A stretch of DNA of 12,541 bases. It comes from Terfezia claveryi. Taxonomy: Eukaryota > Ascomycota > Pezizomycetes > Pezizales > Pezizaceae. The notes beneath the pieces were generated by a model. The model was not told the DNA's origin, searched no databases, and saw nothing but the letters and a program-made list of their open reading frames with translations. The stretch is from NCBI GenBank assembly GCA_015179025.1, contig WHUX01000730.1, forward strand, positions 1 through 12,541. Reading direction: 5' to 3'. How positions within the stretch are numbered: the stretch's first letter is position 1; the number at the start of each line of letters is the position of its first letter. A program made the translations under genes and the position numbers. Shown in pieces: positions 1-8,179 of this stretch.

Positions 1-2
1 CA

Positions 3-1520
3 GTAAAAGAGGACAAACTCTTATAGGATCCAAACAAGGAATTTAGGCTCGACTTTCACAACAAAGATAAGATCAGTTACTGCAAGACACTAGGAATTAC
101 GGTAGCCAGCAACTTCTCATGGAAAAGCTACATCAAATAAATGACACTTAAGGCGACTAGCATGTTAAAGGTACTAACTAGTTTAGGCAACCAGAATGGA
201 GGGTTGAGCCCAACGAGCCTCAGATCCCTTTACATAGAATGCATACGAAGCATCTTCATATGGGGAGCAGAGCTCTGGAATTCACAACATTAAGAACTCC
301 TACAACCTATACAACGCCTTAAGTACCAAGCCCTATGGAAGATTACAAGAGGTTACCATAGCTCGAGCTACCAAGTGCTAGGTTGAATCACAAATGTTGA
401 ACCCTTTCAAGACAAGATAGAGGATATGAAGCGCTACTGGGTAGCAAGAGCAGTTAGAACAGGTGACCAGCAGATAAAAGCTTACATTGAAGACGACACA
501 TCATGGCTCGCCAGCAAGAACCTATACTAGACAAGGACTCCAATATCAGAAGCCTTCCATCTAAGCAGCGCAGACCTTACGGAACTATCATAGAGTAACA
601 GGGAGGACACAACACCCTTCCCACTGATCTATAGGGTGATCATAGACCCCAAATCCAAGCTCTCCAAGCGCCTAGGTCATTGGACAGCAGGTATAGACTC
701 GATCTAGGAAGAGGGTTAGAGGGTGTGCTATACGGACGGCACAGGAAGAAAAGGTCTAGTAGCAAGCGGAGTCTACAGTAAGGACCGGACAGGAGGCTCC
801 CCCGACGAGTACAGAGATTACCTAGGAGACCAAGCCACGGTAGCAGATGGCGAACTCTTCGTAATGCAACTAGCCCTCCACAAGGAAGACACAGATATGC
901 TAGCAATCTTGTCAGATTCCCAAGCAGCAATTCAGGCAGTCTATAACATGAGTTTAGGCTCCCCCCCCAGATCAGGCATCGAAAGAAACATTAAGTCCCT
1001 CTTAACGAGCAACCTACACAGGGACACACAATAATCCTGGGTCAGGGGCCACCTAGGCATTCGAGGTAATGAGAAGGCAGACCGGACCGCAAGCCTCCAG
1101 TCACATCTGGGGGAACTCACAGGCCAGGAACGGATAGTTACGGAAGGGGGTCTCCGAGCGTCCTCTAAAGCTGTGCGGAGGGAAGCGAGAACCAGAGCAG
1201 GGCATGGCATGAGAAGGATAGAATGGAACTGCTACGCCCTTTCAGCCTACACCTGGTTACGATCGAACAGAGGCCCACAGAAAAGCTGGCTCCACCATAT
1301 CGGTAAAGCAGACTCAGCAGAATGCGCATGCGGACACCCCACCGAGACAGGCGAGCATATTGTCTTCAAGTGCCCATGCTTCGATCGTCACCGGAGAGCA
1401 CTATTGGGGGAAAAGAGCAACTGGGAGGATCTCGACAAACCGGAATGGAGAAAGGAGGGGGAGGAAACGTATGAGGCCACGGAGGCTTTTTTCGGGCTCT
1501 TATTCCGAGAGCTCACATAG
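3..1520 (+). pseudogene. LINE ORF2 3' end: RT thumb, RNase H and zinc motif
   Basis: One reading frame runs from base 3 to the TAG at 1518-1520, interrupted by nine in-frame stops (24, 138, 291, 384, 528, 591, 705, 717, 1032) and no frameshift that I can find. Residues read from about 48-500 (SYCKTLGI, IFIWGAELW, LWKITRGYHSSSYQ, KRYWVARAVRTGD) resemble the region after the RT domain of fungal Tad-type LINEs. RNase H follows: YTDGT (first Asp, about 730), GELFVMQLAL (Glu), LSDSQAAI (second Asp), then after the stop at 1032 the SWVRGHLGIRGNEKAD block with the last Asp. The C-terminal motif CACGHPTETGEHIVFKCP (about 1322-1375) is the usual Cys-Cys-His-Cys end of these ORFs. The enzyme would copy element RNA at the target and remove RNA from the hybrid, but this copy is dead. 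Confidence 0.88.
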
Positions 1521-1532
1521 TACACAGTCAAT

Positions 1533-1597
1533 TTATCACGAGTCCCCTTTGTGTCATGCACAGTCATAGTTCCACAGTTATTACGAGTCCCCTTTGT
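1533..1597 (+). repeat. Two 20-base repeats in the LINE 3' UTR, 45 bp apart
   Basis: A 20-base block (TTAT, C or T, then ACGAGTCCCCTTTGT) occurs at 1533-1552 and 1578-1597 with one difference. A related ACAGTCATAG motif also occurs twice nearby (about 1560 and 1621). Short repeats are common in LINE 3' UTRs; no function can be assigned. Confidence 0.7.
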
Positions 1598-1801
1598 CTA
1601 CAGTTCTTATTCGAGTTATTTACAGTCATAGTGTTACAGTTGGTTCAGGAGGCGAGCTCAGTCAGGCTCTCGAGTCATCGGCTAAGTCCGTTAGTGACAG
1701 CACGGGGCAGCGTCTCTTTTGTTCCTGTTTATTGTATTTAGTTTGCGCGGGTCTGGCAGATTAACTTGCCTTACCCTTGAATCCACCGGGCTTCCGCGTG
1801 G

Positions 1802-1836
1802 CTCCTCATAGTCCCCCCTACGGGGCTGCATAGGAG
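1802..1836 (+). other. 3'-terminal stem-loop of the LINE RNA
   Basis: CTCCT (1802-1806) pairs with AGGAG (1832-1836). An inner stem pairs AG (1810-1811) with CT (1826-1827) and CCCC (1813-1816) with GGGG (1822-1825), around a CCTAC loop. It ends 12 bases before the A tail. In several LINE families a 3'-end stem-loop is the recognition site for the element's own RT; that role here is inference. Confidence 0.5.
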
Positions 1837-1848
1837 TACTGAGTATTT

Positions 1849-1869
1849 AAAAAAAAAAAAAAAAAAAAA
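1849..1869 (+). repeat. A21 tail of the LINE
   Basis: Twenty-one consecutive A residues follow the 3' UTR on the coding strand. This is the target-primed insertion end of the element. The matching target-site duplication should lie at the 5' end outside the window. Confidence 0.85.
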
Positions 1870-2710
1870 CACTATTCCTCCCCGGGGTCCACCTCAGCCC
1901 CTTCTCCCTCCTCCCCATCTTCTCATACACCCACCTATTCCCCGTCGGCACACCACTTTGGCCGCACCGCCGCCCCACTCGCACTGCCATATCTCAATCC
2001 CAAGCCCTGTCCAGTCCTATTTTTTGGACTCGGTGTATTGAAAATACTATCCTGCAGGGATACTGTTGTACCACTCCACACACTGAACCCCAAACTCTGG
2101 GCCATTGTTTCCCCGCGGGTGGTAGATCTGAGCGGGGAAGGGCTTATTAGCCCATCTGTTGCGTTGGAGAAGGTGCAGCGGGAGCTTGAAGTGGAAAAGG
2201 TGGCGGATGATGGAAGGCCGTTGCTACTTGGCCCGGTCTATAGAACCACCGAAGGTGGAGGAGGGGAGGAAGGGGAGGACTGGGCATACCCCGGGGGGGG
2301 GGGGAGATGTACCCATCTGCGGTAGCTTGGAAGTCGACTATGGTAGGTTAGTTTTTTTGAATAGACTTTTGAGACAAGGTGGATATCGAACCGTTTAGAT
2401 CAAGGCCGAGGAGTTGGCACTGCATAGGGGTAAGGGAGAAGTCGGAGAAGTCGGGCTTGAGGCGGAGGAGGCGGTATGTGGACTCGCCCATGTTGTACAA
2501 GAGGACAATACAGAGGGTGTTTACTATCAAAGTTTGTTGGGTGAGAACAGTTATAAATTGCCATTGATGCAGTGAGGGGGGACAGCTTACAGACGTATCC
2601 ACCAAGCCTGGCTGGTACTGGGCCATCTGGGAACTGGAATGGAAGATGGAAAACAGGGACAATAACAACATTACAATACTCTGTACTCTGTACTCTGTAC
2701 ACTCGCCCAC
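1870..2710 (-). pseudogene. Decayed POM34-like nucleoporin remnant
   Basis: The - strand frame 2710-2348 carries a hydrophobic segment (about residues 50-73, ending IVNTLCIVLLYNM) followed by LLRLKPDFSDFSLTPMQ and LLGLD (about residues 81-104). That order matches the second membrane span and the 'DfsDipLTPxQRxLLGL' block of fungal POM34, an integral membrane protein of the nuclear pore. Downstream - strand frames are Ser/Pro-rich with SPSPL, then FNTPSP, and end in RWVYEKMGRR (1936-1919), like the conserved KWxYE tail of POM34. The first membrane span is missing, the segments lie in different frames, and a stop follows SQKSIQKN, so it reads as a pseudogene; unrecognised introns could explain part of this. 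A G12 run at 2293-2304 lies in the Ser/Pro-rich part. The LINE tail abuts its C-terminal end. The assignment rests on remembered motifs, not on an alignment. Confidence 0.45.
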
Positions 2711-2830
2711 TGATTATTATTATATCGTATTTTGTATATGATATAAAATACAGACTATACTGGTACTGATAGAAGAGGAAAATAGGGCAATAATAACAAT
2801 TAATACAATACTCTGTACTCTGTACTCTGT
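2642..2830. repeat. 132-bp-offset duplication with ACTCTGT microsatellites
   Basis: A stretch of about 57 bases at 2642-2698 recurs at 2774-2830 with small changes. Each copy ends in three ACTCTGT units (2678-2698 and 2810-2830). The intervening DNA is AT-rich. This replaces the place where the first half of the POM34-like gene would be expected. Confidence 0.75.
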
Positions 2831-2834
2831 ACTC

Positions 2835-2858
2835 TCAGCCTCAGCCTCAGCCTCAGCC
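2835..2858. repeat. (TCAGCC)4 microsatellite
   Basis: Four perfect TCAGCC units directly follow the second ACTCTGT run. A fifth, altered unit (TCTGCC) follows. Confidence 0.85.
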
Positions 2859-2880
2859 TCTGCCAGGCAGTGGTCGCAAT

Positions 2881-3107
2881 GGGCCAGGCCGCCCTACAGG
2901 CCGCCGGAGGCCTGGCCAGCCGGCCAAGGTCCGTGCTGGCCTGAAACAGCCTGGACCGCCCCCGGAGTATCTAATGGTCTGGGCCGACCTCTAGGTCACG
3001 CAGGCCAGTCCAGGCCATGCAGGCCATGCAGGCCAGTCCAGGCGGTCCAGGCTCCGGTCGAGGTCTGTCTGGCGCAGGCCATGGTTGAGGCCGGCATGGC
3101 CGGCCCG
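2881..3107. repeat. GGCC-rich island
   Basis: Sixteen GGCC tetramers occur in 227 bp. At 3002-3052 short units are arranged head to tail: AGGCCAGTCC, AGGCCATGC, AGGCCATGC, AGGCCAGTCC, AGGCGGTCC, AGGC. I see no coding frame that explains it. The composition contrasts sharply with the AT-rich DNA just to the left. Confidence 0.7.
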
Positions 3108-3138
3108 TTGAGAAAACTGCAAGTCAGACTGCGAATGA

Positions 3139-3906
3139 TACCTTCCTCAGTTCCTCCCCCTCAACTGCCTCGCTCTCCTTTACCCACGTATCCTAACCTA
3201 CACTTCACTCTTCTCCCTGCACTCCCTCCTCGCCCTCCCCTCCTCTTCCAGTAAAACTTGCAACCTCATACTCTCCTCCCACTTTGTCTCCTCCACCATT
3301 ATCGCTACCTCCTCCCATGCCCTCATCACCCTACTCCTCCAGACCAAGGGCATGCAAATGGAGATCTAGTACAACCTCATTAGCCTCCTCCAATTACACA
3401 CGCTCACCTCGGGGTGCATCCCAAGAGGCAACTGGCTCACCTGGTTCAACGACTACACATCCCCTCCCCTCGGGAACACGCACTTCCTCCACCTCGTATT
3501 CACATACTAGCTTGCCCTCGCGAAGGATACGTAGCCGCTCAATTCATATGATCTCAACGACCTACGCCAGTTTCTGGCCGCAAGAGTTGTATATGCCTTC
3601 TGTTCCCCAAGGGTAGCGGGCGCGATCTGCACGCAGAATGTGTTTCATTATAGATGTGAGAGGCCCGAGAGACTGCTGAGTAGGAAGCTGGAGGTGGAGA
3701 GGAAGTGTACGTATTTTGGACTGCCGCTGGGGGGGACGGAGGTCTGGGTCAGGGAGGTGGAAGGTACAAGGTGGAGGAGGGAGAGGGGGCGATTTGGGTT
3801 AGGGGGCCAGTGGTGCCGGGGTTGGAGGGGCGGGAGAAGGGCGTGGGAGTGGGGGTTGTGGGGAGGTGGAGGGGGGATGGGTATTTGGAGTTTGTGTAAT
3901 GTGTAA
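3139..3906 (+). pseudogene. Decayed membrane-protein-like gene, not recognised
   Basis: A single frame runs from after the TGA at 3136 to the TAA at 3904-3906, broken only by three TAG codons (3367, 3508, 3532) and no obvious frameshift. The N-terminal third is Leu-rich and hydrophobic (LNCLALLYPRILTY, FSLHSLLAL, ALITLLLQTK), suggesting membrane spans. The middle holds SGCIPRGNWLTWFNDY and LRQFLAARVVYAFCSPRVAG, then VFHYR, ERLLSRKLEVERKCTYFGLP and a Gly/Arg/Trp-rich tail. The mixed composition and uniform frame argue for former coding rather than chance. All three TAG codons would be CAG before one C-to-T change. I do not recognise the family, and the Gly/Arg/Trp-rich tail may be noncoding. 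Confidence 0.4.
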
Positions 3907-3992
3907 GTAGGAGGTTGAGGGTAATCAATTTGTAGCGATGAGGGGGTTGAGGGCGCCCAATCATTAATCACTATGACGCAAGTGTGGACACT

Positions 3993-5282
3993 TTAATTTC
4001 TCCAATAGGACTTCTCACAGTCCTCTCGAACCAAATGCCAACCAACCCGCCTAGCTGCTTCCTCTGCATCTTGCCCCAACAGCTCCTCCGTTCCCAATTC
4101 ATCCACGGCTACCAACTTTCCAGCAACCCCCGTACCCCCTACCTCCTCCATTACCCAAACAAATCCCAGATCTGGATCCTCCTTCCCTAAAAAGGCCACC
4201 GGGCCGTTTCATCTTATTGGTGTAGTGTCGGGTATGAGGGTCGTAGGCAGCTCCGATTCCCATGACAGTGATTCTCTGAAGTTGATGAGGCCTCGGCTGT
4301 GAAGTATATATAGCTGCCCACCTGGGCGATGATGTTACTGGGTGCATGCCAGTGAGAAGTACAACAGAATATCCGGTATCCCCGCAGAAGCTTTCCCACT
4401 TTGGGTAACTATGAAGCGATGGTTGCATTGTCCGTTTTTGGTCATTGTCGCTTCCCACTGCTGGTACTGGTTCTGTATCCTTGTTTGACATATTAGACAA
4501 GCTGGGATTTGAGGTTTTAATGTTCGCCGATTGATACGGCAAGCTGTAGTTTCCACAATGATCGTGGAGGGCAACGTGCAATACCTAGGTGTTGGACTAT
4601 CCGCGCCTCGCACAATGCCTCTACGCAGACCCGATACACCCAATTCGGAGAGAATGGTGTCACAACACTCCACCATGACTCCACCCACCTCACCGCTCTT
4701 GCTTGCCGCTCCTTCTGAGTAACTTGCTCCGCTACCGTGAGATTTAGAAAGCATGTGAGGCCCACTGCGACTGCCGTCGTTACGGACATTGCCTTATCGA
4801 CGCCATTACTGGAAGTTGCACTTTGTCCCGATGGTGATACAAAAGGACCTGCCTTGCTAGCCATGCTACGGCAGCCACTACTTCCTCGTACTGATACCGA
4901 TTTCTGACTGACAGTCTCTATCACCCACAATGTGAGGTGTATAAGCGCTTGAGCATTTGTCAAAAACAACATTTCCGGCCCATGGGGTTGTGGGCGAAGT
5001 ATTTCCTGTTCGGGTGGGGGTTGAGTACTCCCCGCTCGATGAAGAGGCAGTGCTTGATTTCTCGACCGAGTTGAAAGCCAGAAAATAGGGCGAAGTTATT
5101 AGCGGTCTCTTGGTTGTCTGGATTGGTGATACGAATGAAATCAAGGAACTCTCGAGCCCAGGGACGTGATAGAGGGTCAGTGACACCAACTTGCGTACCT
5201 CTGTAGGCTGGGTGGAGACACATACATTAAACTTTAGATTTGTTGCAGGTACACTATCCTGGTGTTAGTAGAGCTTACCCAT
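3993..5282 (-). pseudogene. Broken or spliced gene of unknown function
   Basis: A likely start ATG lies at 5282-5280. Its fourth base is followed by GTAAGC, and a CCACCCAG acceptor ends at 5208; joining across this 71-bp intron gives MAYRGTQV followed by LSRPWAREFLDFIRI, NNFALFSGFQLGREIKHC and NPHPNRKYFAHNPMG, open to 4960. Further coding-like segments follow in other frames: EVGGVMVECCDTILSELG, DTGYSVVLLTGMHPVTSS, and the acidic end VAFLGKEDPDLGFVWVMEE to SYWRN with TAA at 3993. One extra base near 4205 separates the last two. No domain is recognised. It may be a pseudogene or a gene with introns I cannot place. Composition is balanced and it lacks the TAG/TAA-only decay of its neighbours. 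Confidence 0.35.
5208..5278 (-). other. Candidate 71-bp spliceosomal intron
   Basis: Donor GTAAGC begins at 5278 and acceptor CCCAG ends at 5208 on the - strand. The length is typical of fungal introns. A TACTAAC branch-like motif is present (5264-5270 on the + strand) but sits unusually close to the donor. Splicing would join ATGG to the long exon in frame. Confidence 0.4.
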
Positions 5283-5430
5283 GAGGAATTAGATCACAAA
5301 CAGGGATCAGTCAAGCTGTTTCTGTGCAGTGGCTTTGGTGCTGAAGAAGATAAAACACAGATAAAAGCTCAACTCATGATCCGTTGTGAGGAAAATCTAT
5401 CTGTCTACTTTTGTGATAATGTGTGTATGT

Positions 5431-5445
5431 AAAAAAAAAAAAAAA
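5431..5445 (+). repeat. A15 tract at the left edge of the tandem array
   Basis: Fifteen A residues directly precede the first recognisable copy of the array unit. It could be an old LINE-type tail or a simple slippage tract. I see no coding LINE sequence before it. Confidence 0.7.
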
Positions 5446-5446
5446 G

Positions 5447-5600
5447 ATGAAAAAGAAGGACGGAAGAGCAGATATAGCTATAGACAACCAGACTACTATA
5501 GACCAATCCCTCGCGAGACCTATTCTCCCTGCTTGAGTCACCTCTACGAGTGTGTCCAAAGTGCGGATTCGTTCACATCTCAGCACACAGAAGGCCCCCG
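5447..5600 (+). pseudogene. Tail of a first ORF1-like copy (copy 0)
   Basis: From just after the A15 tract this matches the C-terminal end of copy A (about 9120-9310). IAIDNQTTIDQSL here corresponds to IAMRNEKAIIQVI there, and KVRIRSHLSTQKA to KVQIHLYLCIQKA. In a neighbouring frame (5550-5591) the sequence CPKCGFVHISAHRRP resembles a CCHC zinc knuckle with one residue lost and the last Cys replaced. LINE ORF1 proteins usually carry such knuckles at this place. The same frame change separates knuckle and upstream part in copy A. Confidence 0.5.
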
Positions 5601-5800
5601 GGCACCAAAACAAGTCCATCAGATAGAGCCCGAGGCCGAGCTCACTATATCCCAATTTTACACTCCCAAGTCCACATCTTCATACCTTCCCCCGTCGTTC
5701 TAGTTCTGAAAACTCACGACATCCTGCAATTCTTCTGGCCCACACTGTATCGTGTGTTCGCCACGTAGACAGCAGGATACATTGATCACATCACCAGGAG

Positions 5801-5843
5801 CCAATCAGCAAAAAGATAACTCCCACACCAAGCCCGGGCCAAT
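5801..5843 (+). promoter_or_regulatory. CCAAT boxes in the copy A leader
   Basis: CCAAT occurs at 5801-5805 and 5839-5843, about 205-250 bases before the ATG at 6049, with a GATAAC motif between. Copy B keeps a similar arrangement, with CCAAT at 9550-9554 and 9560-9564 after a GATAAC. CCAAT is the site of the fungal HAP complex; promoter function here is inference. Confidence 0.35.
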
Positions 5844-5915
5844 AAGATAGAACCATCGCATCTCCGGCACAGGTCACCAACGTCCCACCGACGTCAACAC
5901 ACACATAGCAACTCG

Positions 5916-5945
5916 AAACCATACTACGCTAGCGTGGTATAGTTT
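5916..5945. promoter_or_regulatory. 30-bp near-palindrome in the copy A leader
   Basis: The two 15-base halves centred on GCTAGC are inverted copies except for two positions, both C/T differences. It lies 133 bases before the ATG. The same 30-bp element is at 9603-9632 in copy B. It could be a site for a dimeric DNA-binding protein or a leader RNA hairpin. Confidence 0.5.
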
Positions 5946-6382
5946 GGGCACAGCCTAATACCCTAGCGCCATACATCACCCATGGCCACAGTGCTACACT
6001 GTCACGTGTCACACACAATCATAGCGCCTGACAGTCATAGTCAACGTCATGGCTCCAGGGTGCATGTTCCACCCGGTCACTCCAGGTTGGAGAGATAGCG
6101 GACGGTTAGTCGTCATTATTAATGGAACAGCCTATAGGACCCTAAACAGCTTCACGGCTTTTTGAGCAGCCGCAATCGGTCAGGATCGTTTGAACCATGC
6201 AATCGCAAAGGGATACTAACTGTTAGAGACTAATAGTCAGGCTCAGATCCCAGAAACCATAAGAGAAGGTTCGGTAGACGAGATATACGGAGCATTTCGT
6301 GACCCCGAGGCCGCCATATTAGCCCTTGACCCAGTAGAAGAACAGATTGAGCACTCTATCACCATCAGTAACTATCCAGGGT

Positions 6383-6384
6383 TA
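6383..6384. other. TA target-site duplication, left
   Basis: TA flanks the left end of the inverted-repeat element; the matching TA is at 8178-8179. Keeping only one TA joins codons 6382-6384 and 8180-8182 in frame. Confidence 0.65.
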
Positions 6385-6888
6385 CTGTATATGACGGGGA
6401 AGCGAGACACGACAGGGATGCGGGACACTTTCTTGGCGACGCCGAATCGAACGTTCTTACGGGTATCTCGACCACTTTCATTACAATGTTCATGAAACTT
6501 TGGACCGTTCTTCTTGAGGGCCTTTAGATGCTCTTGTAGGTGTCCTGGACCTCCTTCCCATCCTCTGCATTCCAAAGACCCACAGAGGTAAAAGGTACTA
6601 TTTGGGCACTACTACGGCTACTATTATCCCAATTGTGTATAATATAGGGCCTCAACTTCAGAATACCTTTATATATATATGTTCAAGTCCTGTGTAAAGT
6701 TTGGAAGCAATAGGGCAAACATTCATTGTATTATTAATACTAAAAGTTAATAGTAAAGATGTTATATGAGACATGATATACAAATTAGGATTAGTGGATG
6801 AAAATCTCCGCTGATTTCATCCTACCTTATATATTATGGGAGTCTTACCATATACTTCCCCAAAATAATAGTGGTGTATATAATATAA
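6385..6888 (+). repeat. Left inverted arm, GC/CpG-richer
   Basis: This arm matches the right arm in inverted orientation from the terminal 19 bp to about 6888. Near its outer end it keeps several CpG dinucleotides (6424-6445 has five) where the right arm mostly has TpG or CpA. Short frames within it are not supported as genes. Confidence 0.8.
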
Positions 6889-7670
6889 GTGGAGTTATAT
6901 AAACTTCTAAGATTAAAGGTTTAACTCAAACTTGTATAATGTATTACATTGGGAGGTGGGAGGGAAGTTAAGTAGAGTGGCTCCAAGGTAAGGAGGGCAG
7001 TGAATCCACTATATGACTTATATGAAGAAAAGGTAGTACAGAACGTATTGGTATACTCAGGAGTGGTGGATGGGGAGAGTTGGAGTTGAAGGCAGATATG
7101 TAGGAGACTTGTAGTTGTAGGAGACCTGCAATAGTATGAGAAGTTTGTAGAGATAGTACGGAGGTGATATCATATGTATAGGTTTTCAAGTGCATATATA
7201 TCAGGAAATAAGGTATCTAGTTATATAAATAGATACAGAGCAGGAAGTGGCCTAGTTGTTAAAACAATACTTCAAGCATTATGTCACTATAAGCGAGATA
7301 CTTCAATGCAAGTAAAAAAGTCAATTAGTACTCTTCTTCTTTATTAACTCCAATTAGCATATATGCTAAATATATATATATTTATAGATTGTACATAGGA
7401 GCTACTAAGCTCACTTAACCTACTTTTATACAGGCAGGATATCAGAACTTAGATATATCTATTAGAAGGAAATTGGTTATATCTGGAATAGTTACATATT
7501 AGTATTCAGGTGACTTCAGACTAAAGTAGGTACTCTAGCAAGCTCAAGCAGGAAAAGTAGTGAGGTAAAAGTACTTTTAGGATAGCTCAAATAATATACT
7601 AGACTAGTTAAATGAAGCTACTAATGGGTAAAGTAGTTCAGTTTACTAAAGAAAGTTCACGTACCTTCAA
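6889..7670. other. AT-rich spacer of the inverted-repeat element
   Basis: No frame of useful length on either strand, no recognised domain and no RNA gene signature. There are TA-rich runs (for example 7359-7386). Weak inverted similarity to the other side may continue a little past the arm boundaries. Confidence 0.6.
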
Positions 7671-8177
7671 TATATTATATATACTGCTATTATTTTGTCG
7701 AAGTATATGGTAAGTAGTACTTCCATAATATATAAGGTGAAATGAAATCAGCAGAGATTTTTATCCACTAAACCTAATTTGTATAATATGTCTCATATAA
7801 TATCTTTACTATTAAATTTTAGTATTAATAATACAATGAATGTTTGCCTGATTGCTTCCAAACTTTGCACAGGACTTGAACATATATATGTAAAGATATT
7901 CTGAAGTTGAGGCCCTATATTATACACAATTAGGATAATGGTAGTCATAGTAGTGCTCAAATAGTACCTTTTAGCTCTGTGGGTCTTTGGAATGCAAAGG
8001 ATGTGAAGGAGGTCTGGGGCACCTACAGGAGCATCAAAAGGCCCTCCAAAAGAATAGCCCAAAGTTTCATGAACATTAGAATGAAATTGGTCGAGATACC
8101 TATAAGAACGTCCAATTTGGCATCACCAAGAAAGTGTTCTGCATCCCTATCCTGTTCTGCTTCCCCGTCATATACAG
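7671..8177 (-). repeat. Right inverted arm, CpG-depleted
   Basis: Inverted copy of 6385-6888. Differences are mostly transitions, and in this arm the changed CpG sites read TpG or CpA, as after deamination of methylated cytosine or RIP-like mutation. Confidence 0.8.
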
Positions 8178-8179
8178 TA
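8178..8179. other. TA target-site duplication, right
   Basis: Second TA flanking the inverted-repeat element, matching 6383-6384. Confidence 0.65.

Larger units (their letters stand above)
1..1869 (+). mobile_element. 3' part of a Tad/I-type LINE ending in an A21 tail
   Basis: This is a non-LTR retrotransposon running off the left edge of the window. In order it holds the end of a reverse transcriptase, an RNase H domain, a C-terminal cysteine/histidine motif, a stop at 1518-1520, a 3' UTR of about 330 bases and a run of 21 A at 1849-1869. The poly(A) tail on the coding strand fixes the 3' end and the orientation. The 5' end, endonuclease and RT catalytic region lie outside the window, so 5' truncation cannot be judged. 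The DNA right after the tail belongs to a different, oppositely oriented gene remnant, which marks the insertion boundary. The family is inferred from domain order and is not matched to a named element. Confidence 0.85.
6385..8177. mobile_element. 1793-bp nonautonomous DNA element with long inverted arms
   Basis: The ends are a perfect 19-bp inverted repeat, CTGTATATGACGGGGAAGC at 6385-6403 and its complement at 8159-8177, flanked by TA. Imperfect inversion continues inward for about 505 bp on each side. TA duplication is typical of the Tc1/mariner/pogo group, but no transposase-like frame is present, so it would need a transposase in trans. The 782-bp AT-rich middle has no convincing gene. 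The element interrupts the ORF1-like copy A. Superfamily assignment rests on the TA alone. Confidence 0.7.

Noticed and set aside
3648..3971. Pro/His-rich - strand frames opposite the 3139-3906 gene
   Set aside because: They are complements of the Gly/Trp/Arg-rich + strand tail; composition alone explains them.
5431..5445. A15 tract as the tail of a second LINE
   Set aside because: No RT, RNase H or LINE 3' UTR precedes it; the sequence before it is the upstream region of the - strand gene. Left as a simple repeat.
6372..6575. Open frame on the - strand in the left inverted arm
   Set aside because: The counterpart in the right arm is not open in the same frame, and it runs across the element end into the host sequence, so it is not a gene of the element.
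7793..8062. 89-codon frame on the - strand in the right arm (GYSFGGPFDAPVG...)
   Set aside because: The equivalent left-arm frame is interrupted and no family is recognised; AT-rich arms easily give such frames.
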